Both the position numbers and the translations under genes were made by a program. Below the pieces are notes generated by a model. It saw nothing but the letters and a program-made list of their open reading frames with translations. It was not told where the DNA came from and did not search any database. This document shows positions 13,587-15,354 of a stretch of 15,354 bases of DNA, piece after piece. The DNA lies in contig JANNRW010000277.1 in assembly GCA_031401815.1 (NCBI GenBank), forward strand, positions 1 to 15,354, written 5' to 3'. How positions within the stretch are numbered: position 1 is the first letter of the stretch; every line of letters starts with the position of its first letter. The DNA is from JANNRW01 sp031401815 (GTDB taxonomy: Bacteria; Desulfobacterota; Desulfuromonadia; Geobacterales; DSM-12255).

Positions 13587-14678
13587 ATGCCGGATATATC
13601 TGATCAGCCAAGAAGAGTTCTTATCATTGAACCCAATCTTCGTAACCCCAGTGGCCACTATGGCGAGTTTGTCCGTGCAGTTGGTATACGGAGCGAAGGG
13701 GTTTCAATTGAAGTTCTGGCTCATCCGGAAGCTGATACAATGCTGCGATCCATGCAGGGGGTGCACCCATCCACTCTTGAGCCACGGGTAGGGGATTTCC
13801 TTGCCGAATGGAGAAACATCTTCAATGCGGTGCGTGATAAAACCCCTTTTCTGGTGCTGACTTCCGACGGACGCCATGCGGCAGCCGTCTCTCTGGCAGC
13901 GGCCTGCACCGGACAAATGCCAGACCGGGCGACTCTTTATTTTCACTGGATACCCAAAGGGCGTCAGGATGCAATCCTTCATGCTCTTGCGACCCATGCC
14001 CGGCAGCATGCACGGGCAGTAGTCCCTACCGAAGCCATTGCTGAGGCGCTACGCAATATGGGGTGGAGGCGTGTTGAGTGTGTACCTTATCCGATGTTCG
14101 GTCCAACTGAAGCACCTGTTCCTGAACCATTTGCCAGGGTGCTGGTAGCTGGTGCAGCTCGTCTTAACAAGGGCCTTGATCTGATATCAGCCCTTGCTGA
14201 GCAGTGGGCAAAAGAGGATCGCTCGATACCGCTTTTTGTTCAGGTATCAAAAAAGCATGCTGCTAAACATGGGCATCGTGAGGAGGGGCTGATAAATGCT
14301 CTCCTTGATTCCGGATATCGCGGACTGGTTACAGATGAAGCTGCACCGGATCGTTTTGAGTATATTGCCCGGTTCAAAGGGGCACTTGTACTTGCTCCAT
14401 ACGAACGCGAGCGCTTTGCCCATGCGGTGAGCGGCGTAGTGCTTGATGCTCTTCTTCACGGAGCACCGGTCATTGCAACTAAAGGCACCTGGCCAGGTAT
14501 GCTGGTGGAACGTTTCGGGGCTGGTGTAACTCTGGAGGAGCGAACTTCTCTATCACTTGCACGTGCAATTGATACAGTGCTTTCAGAATGGCCAAAGTAT
14601 TCGGCCAATGCCTGCGAAGCTTCTAAAGTCCTTTCCCGCGAGCATGATCCGGTCAATCTTTTGAAGGCAATTTTGTAA
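13587..14678 (+). CDS. GT4-like glycosyltransferase
   Basis: The 363-residue protein has the layout of a GT-B glycosyltransferase. An N-terminal domain opens with RRVLIIEPNLRNPSGHYGEFVRAV. The second domain begins near VLVAGAARLNKGLDLI, a typical start of the donor-binding half. The motif YERERFAHAVSGVVLDALLHGAPVIATKGTW takes the place of the GT4 E-x7-E region, although its acidic residues are less clear than in the first gene of the window. The frame also allows TTG 13584, but ATG 13587 with AAGGA at 13576-13580 is better. It follows the reductase by 12 bp, so it likely belongs to the same transcript, and it may add the CDP-linked branched sugar to the growing glycan. Specificity is unknown. 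Confidence 0.75.
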   Translation: MPDISDQPRRVLIIEPNLRNPSGHYGEFVRAVGIRSEGVSIEVLAHPEADTMLRSMQGVHPSTLEPRVGDFLAEWRNIFNAVRDKTPFLVLTSDGRHAAAVSLAAACTGQMPDRATLYFHWIPKGRQDAILHALATHARQHARAVVPTEAIAEALRNMGWRRVECVPYPMFGPTEAPVPEPFARVLVAGAARLNKGLDLISALAEQWAKEDRSIPLFVQVSKKHAAKHGHREEGLINALLDSGYRGLVTDEAAPDRFEYIARFKGALVLAPYERERFAHAVSGVVLDALLHGAPVIATKGTWPGMLVERFGAGVTLEERTSLSLARAIDTVLSEWPKYSANACEASKVLSREHDPVNLLKAIL

Positions 14679-14702
14679 GGAAAGCAGTAGTAAGGGGTCA
14701 GC

Positions 14703-14906
14703 TTTTCAAGCCGTCGTTGGTCGGCCATGTATCAACAAGTAACTTTAGGTAGTTATTCATTATATAGAGATAGAGATAGAGATAGAGATAAAGATAAAAT
14801 AAGTCTTTTTTTTTGCATTTTTCTCTTTCTCTATCTCTTTCTTGTAACTTTTCAGCGTTACAAGCCGCCGTTGTCAACACTTTATCAGAGCGTAACTTTG
14901 CAGTTA
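14703..14906. repeat. Diverged direct repeat flanking a hexanucleotide hairpin
   Basis: Bases around 14703-14747 and 14849-14900 share an ordered set of blocks: TTTTCA, CAAGCCGYCGTTG (14707 and 14861), ATCA-type spacers, and GTAACTTT (14739 and 14892). They look like two diverged copies of one leader sequence on either side of the TAGAGA hairpin. This could be an old duplication or a trace of insertion. Confidence 0.45.
14765..14842. repeat. TAGAGA hexamer arrays in opposed orientation (hairpin)
   Basis: Four perfect TAGAGA units (14765-14788) followed by TAAAGA and TAAAAT face three TCTCTW units (14822-14839) across a T-rich loop. The arms can pair through AGAGATAGAGA with TCTCTATCTCT and further A/T pairs. 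The stretch is non-coding, 80 bp before the acyl carrier gene. Like array D, it is a short tandem repeat followed by its own reverse complement. The T run in the loop is not placed like a classic terminator. Confidence 0.7.
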
Positions 14907-14920
14907 AGGAGAATACCAAT

Positions 14921-15154
14921 ATGGAAACACTTGAAATATTGAACCAGATTTTCAAACAGGTATTTGATGATGATTCAATTGTTGTCAATATGTCAACAAC
15001 AGCAAACGATGTCGAGGAGTGGGATTCCCTTAGCCATATCAATCTTGTGGTTGCGGTGGAGCTCCGGTTCAGGATCAAATTTGCCCTTGGAGAGTTGCAG
15101 ACGCTTAAAAATGTCGGGGATATGGTTGCCATGATCAACCGCAAGCTTGCCTGA
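14921..15154 (+). CDS. Acyl carrier protein
   Basis: This 77-residue protein has the acyl carrier fold. The phosphopantetheine attachment site is the serine of EWDSLSHINLVVAVE, in the D-S-L form at the start of helix 2. The C-terminal TLKNVGDMVAMINRKL is the usual closing helix. The longer open frame, starting with TTG at 14813, only adds translated TCTCTT repeat; ATG 14921 with AAGGAG about 9 bp upstream is the real start. In polysaccharide loci such stand-alone carriers usually supply an acyl group, or hold an activated amino or hydroxy acid, for decoration of a sugar. The partner ligase or acyltransferase is not in the window and may follow to the right. Confidence 0.92.
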   Translation: METLEILNQIFKQVFDDDSIVVNMSTTANDVEEWDSLSHINLVVAVELRFRIKFALGELQTLKNVGDMVAMINRKLA

Positions 15155-15238
15155 TGTTTGGCATCTATTCAGTACACGTCAAAATCAATTTTTAACAGGG
15201 ATAAAAACAGCAACTTCCGGTTTGGTCTTTGCATTTAG

Positions 15239-15344
15239 CCTCCCCTCCCTTGACGGGAGGGGATTGAGGGGTGGGTGAAGGTGCCGTCATCGTAGCATGG
15301 CAAATTACCCCACCCCCTAACCCCCTCCCGCAAGGGGAGGGGGG
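15239..15344. repeat. G/C-rich double-hairpin intergenic element, MITE- or REP-like
   Basis: CCCCTCCC (15242-15249) pairs with GGGAGGGG (15255-15262) over a 5-base loop. A second hairpin pairs CCCCTCCC (15322-15329) with GGGAGGGG (15335-15342). The inner flanks (GAGGGGTGGG at about 15266-15275 and CCCCACCCCCTAACCCC at about 15308-15324) are imperfect inverted copies, so the whole ~105 bp is roughly palindromic. Elements of this look are scattered between genes in many bacterial genomes. No gene is seen in 15155-15354. Confidence 0.65.
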
Positions 15345-15354
15345 ACTTATAAGG

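Noticed and set aside
14727..14942. Small protein with an RDRDRDKD stretch
   Set aside because: It is a translation of the TAGAGA repeat with no conserved sequence and overlaps the acyl carrier gene out of frame.
15242..15262. Rho-independent terminator after the acyl carrier gene
   Set aside because: The stem is strong but no T tract follows it; it is better explained as part of the dispersed hairpin element.

Overview
The window is a polysaccharide (O-antigen or capsule type) biosynthesis locus of a Gram-negative bacterium with moderate G+C. Every convincing gene lies on the + strand. The abundance of toxin-antitoxin genes, a DUF4143 ATPase, a four-helix-bundle (S23) gene and short repeats recalls Geobacter-like Desulfuromonadota or green sulfur bacteria (Chlorobi). 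That placement is an impression from gene content only, and no rRNA or tRNA is present to settle it.

Layout. (a) 1-3730: glycan assembly genes: a 5'-truncated GT4 glycosyltransferase, a visibly AT-richer FkbM-type methyltransferase, and two GT2 glycosyltransferases. (b) 3782-6352: a block of toxin-antitoxin-like genes. It holds an MNT nucleotidyltransferase followed by a decayed HEPN partner, a DUF4143 AAA ATPase behind a symmetric operator-like sequence, and a PIN toxin with a ribbon-helix-helix antitoxin behind a consensus promoter that appears to give a leaderless message. (c) 6374-13574: a CDP-sugar pathway: rfbF, rfbG, rfbH, a thiamine-diphosphate enzyme resembling YerE, and an NAD(P)-dependent sugar reductase/epimerase. 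Together they predict a CDP-3,6-dideoxyhexose carrying a two-carbon branch, of the yersiniose type. (d) 13587-15154: another glycosyltransferase and a stand-alone acyl carrier protein. (e) A G/C-rich hairpin repeat reaches the right edge.

The remarkable part is region (c). An 8-bp tandem repeat (unit TCCGACCY, or RGGTCGGA read the other way) occurs in five arrays. Two of them face each other around a small S23 four-helix-bundle gene inserted between rfbF and rfbG, and share a perfect 28-bp inverted repeat. The other three lie inside the conserved coding sequences of rfbG and rfbH, in frame, adding low-complexity peptide. The repeat has no stop codon in any of its six frames, so it can enter genes without ending them. 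In rfbH the main insertion is 168 bp, which is exactly 21 repeat units. It separates the first iron-sulfur cysteine from the active-site histidine and the other three cysteines.

Second, a PemK/MazF-type toxin module sits between rfbG and rfbH, and the toxin reading frame runs straight into RfbH. RfbH has no start codon of its own, so it appears to be made only as a toxin-enzyme fusion. The two insertions, one at each rfb junction, together with in-frame repeat invasion, make this operon the best candidate for an undescribed system: an S23-associated, coding-compatible repeat element.
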